6,448 nucleotides of DNA from Candidatus Hydrogenedentota bacterium (GTDB taxonomy: Bacteria; Hydrogenedentota; Hydrogenedentia; Hydrogenedentales; SLHB01). The notes beneath the pieces were generated by a model, which ran no database searches, was not told where the DNA came from, and saw nothing but the letters and a program-made list of their open reading frames with translations. The stretch lies in the NCBI GenBank assembly GCA_022706165.1, contig JAKJDA010000164.1, positions 280 to 6,727 of the forward strand, given 5' to 3'. Of this stretch, positions 5,964 through 6,448 are shown piece after piece. The position numbers and the translations under genes are program-made. The stretch's first letter is position 1, and every line of letters starts with the position of its first letter.

Positions 5964-6448
5964 ATGCGGATCGCGGGCCTCGAGAAATGTTCGCTCGTCG
6001 ACTGGCCAGGCCACATGGCTGCCGTCGTGTTCGCCCCCGGCTGCAACTACGACTGCTTCTACTGCCATAACCGCAACCTGCTCCATGCCGACGCGCACGT
6101 TCATGGCCCCAGCGAAGAGACCGTGCTCGCGTGGCTCAAAACCCGCCGCGACTACCTCGACGGCGTCGTCGTTTCCGGCGGCGAAGCAACGCTGCAGCCG
6201 GGTCTGCGCACGTTCATCGGACGCGTCCGCGACCTCGGCTTCCCCATCAAACTCGACACCAACGGCAGCCGCCCAACGGTCGTGTCGCGGTTGATCGACG
6301 ACGGCCTCATCGACTACGTCGCCATGGACCTCAAAGCCCCCGCCGAACAATACAAATGGGTATGCGGCCCCAACGCCGACATCATTGCCGTCGACGAGAG
6401 CATCGACCTGCTCCTCCGCGAAACCGCCGACTACGAGTTCCGCACCAC
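5964..6448 (+). CDS. nrdG: Anaerobic ribonucleotide reductase activating protein, radical SAM (partial, runs off right edge)
   Basis: The first 161 codons of a radical-SAM activase, open to the window end without a stop. It cleaves S-adenosylmethionine with a 4Fe-4S cluster to generate the glycyl radical on NrdD. The cluster motif is CNYDCFYC (C27, C31, C34; CxxxCxxC). SLVDWPG (10-16) just before it and GCN...YCHN are typical of the NrdG2 type rather than the shorter E. coli form. The SAM-binding GGE motif is at 72-74 (VVVSGGEATLQ; proline is more usual after the glutamate than alanine), followed by KLDTNGS and YVAMDLKAP. Start: ATG two bases after the nrdD stop, so the pair is certainly cotranscribed and probably translationally coupled. 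Third codon positions are strongly C-rich, as in nrdD. Roughly the last quarter or less of the protein is missing. Confidence 0.94.
   Translation, partial: MRIAGLEKCSLVDWPGHMAAVVFAPGCNYDCFYCHNRNLLHADAHVHGPSEETVLAWLKTRRDYLDGVVVSGGEATLQPGLRTFIGRVRDLGFPIKLDTNGSRPTVVSRLIDDGLIDYVAMDLKAPAEQYKWVCGPNADIIAVDESIDLLLRETADYEFRT

Overview
The window is GC-rich bacterial chromosome (about 60% or more G+C in the coding parts, with codons favouring G/C at the third position). It holds housekeeping nucleotide and cofactor metabolism and shows no mobile element, CRISPR array, tRNA or rRNA. An oxygen-independent class III ribonucleotide reductase points to an anaerobic or facultative organism. The phylum cannot be fixed from sequence alone; a deep-branching GC-rich group such as Hydrogenedentota, Planctomycetota or a deltaproteobacterial relative is only a guess.

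Layout, left to right. (1) Bases 3-173, + strand: the last 56 codons of a DinB/YfiT-family protein whose start lies outside the window. (2) Bases 234-2963, - strand: a compact three-gene NAD-salvage operon read right to left. It runs from a Nudix hydrolase with an NrtR-like C-terminal domain (2963-2310), through nicotinamidase pncA (GTG start at 2272, stop at 1697), to nicotinate phosphoribosyltransferase pncB (1700-234). pncA and pncB overlap by ATGA. Together they convert nicotinamide to nicotinate and then to nicotinate mononucleotide, and the Nudix protein is a probable ADP-ribose-responsive regulator or hydrolase. (3) Bases 2964-3855: an 892-bp divergent intergenic region without a credible gene. 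(4) Bases 3856-5961, + strand: nrdD, the anaerobic ribonucleoside-triphosphate reductase. (5) From 5964 past the right edge, + strand: nrdG, the radical-SAM activase that installs the glycyl radical in NrdD.

The most informative non-coding signal is at 3339-3386. A perfect sigma-70 type promoter (TTGACA, 17 bp, TATAAT) is overlapped by two matches to the NrdR box, spaced 32 bp start to start (three helical turns). This predicts that the NrdR repressor controls nrdDG. The promoter lies about 470 bases upstream of nrdD, and the intervening leader contains several inverted repeats, including a terminator-like hairpin with T-tracts at 3605-3635. This leader is either a transcription-attenuation region or a separate short RNA, and is the part of the window most likely to hold something undescribed. 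A second small cluster of TGCCGAAT-type repeats at 3161-3206 may be an operator. The protein-coding genes themselves belong to well-known families.
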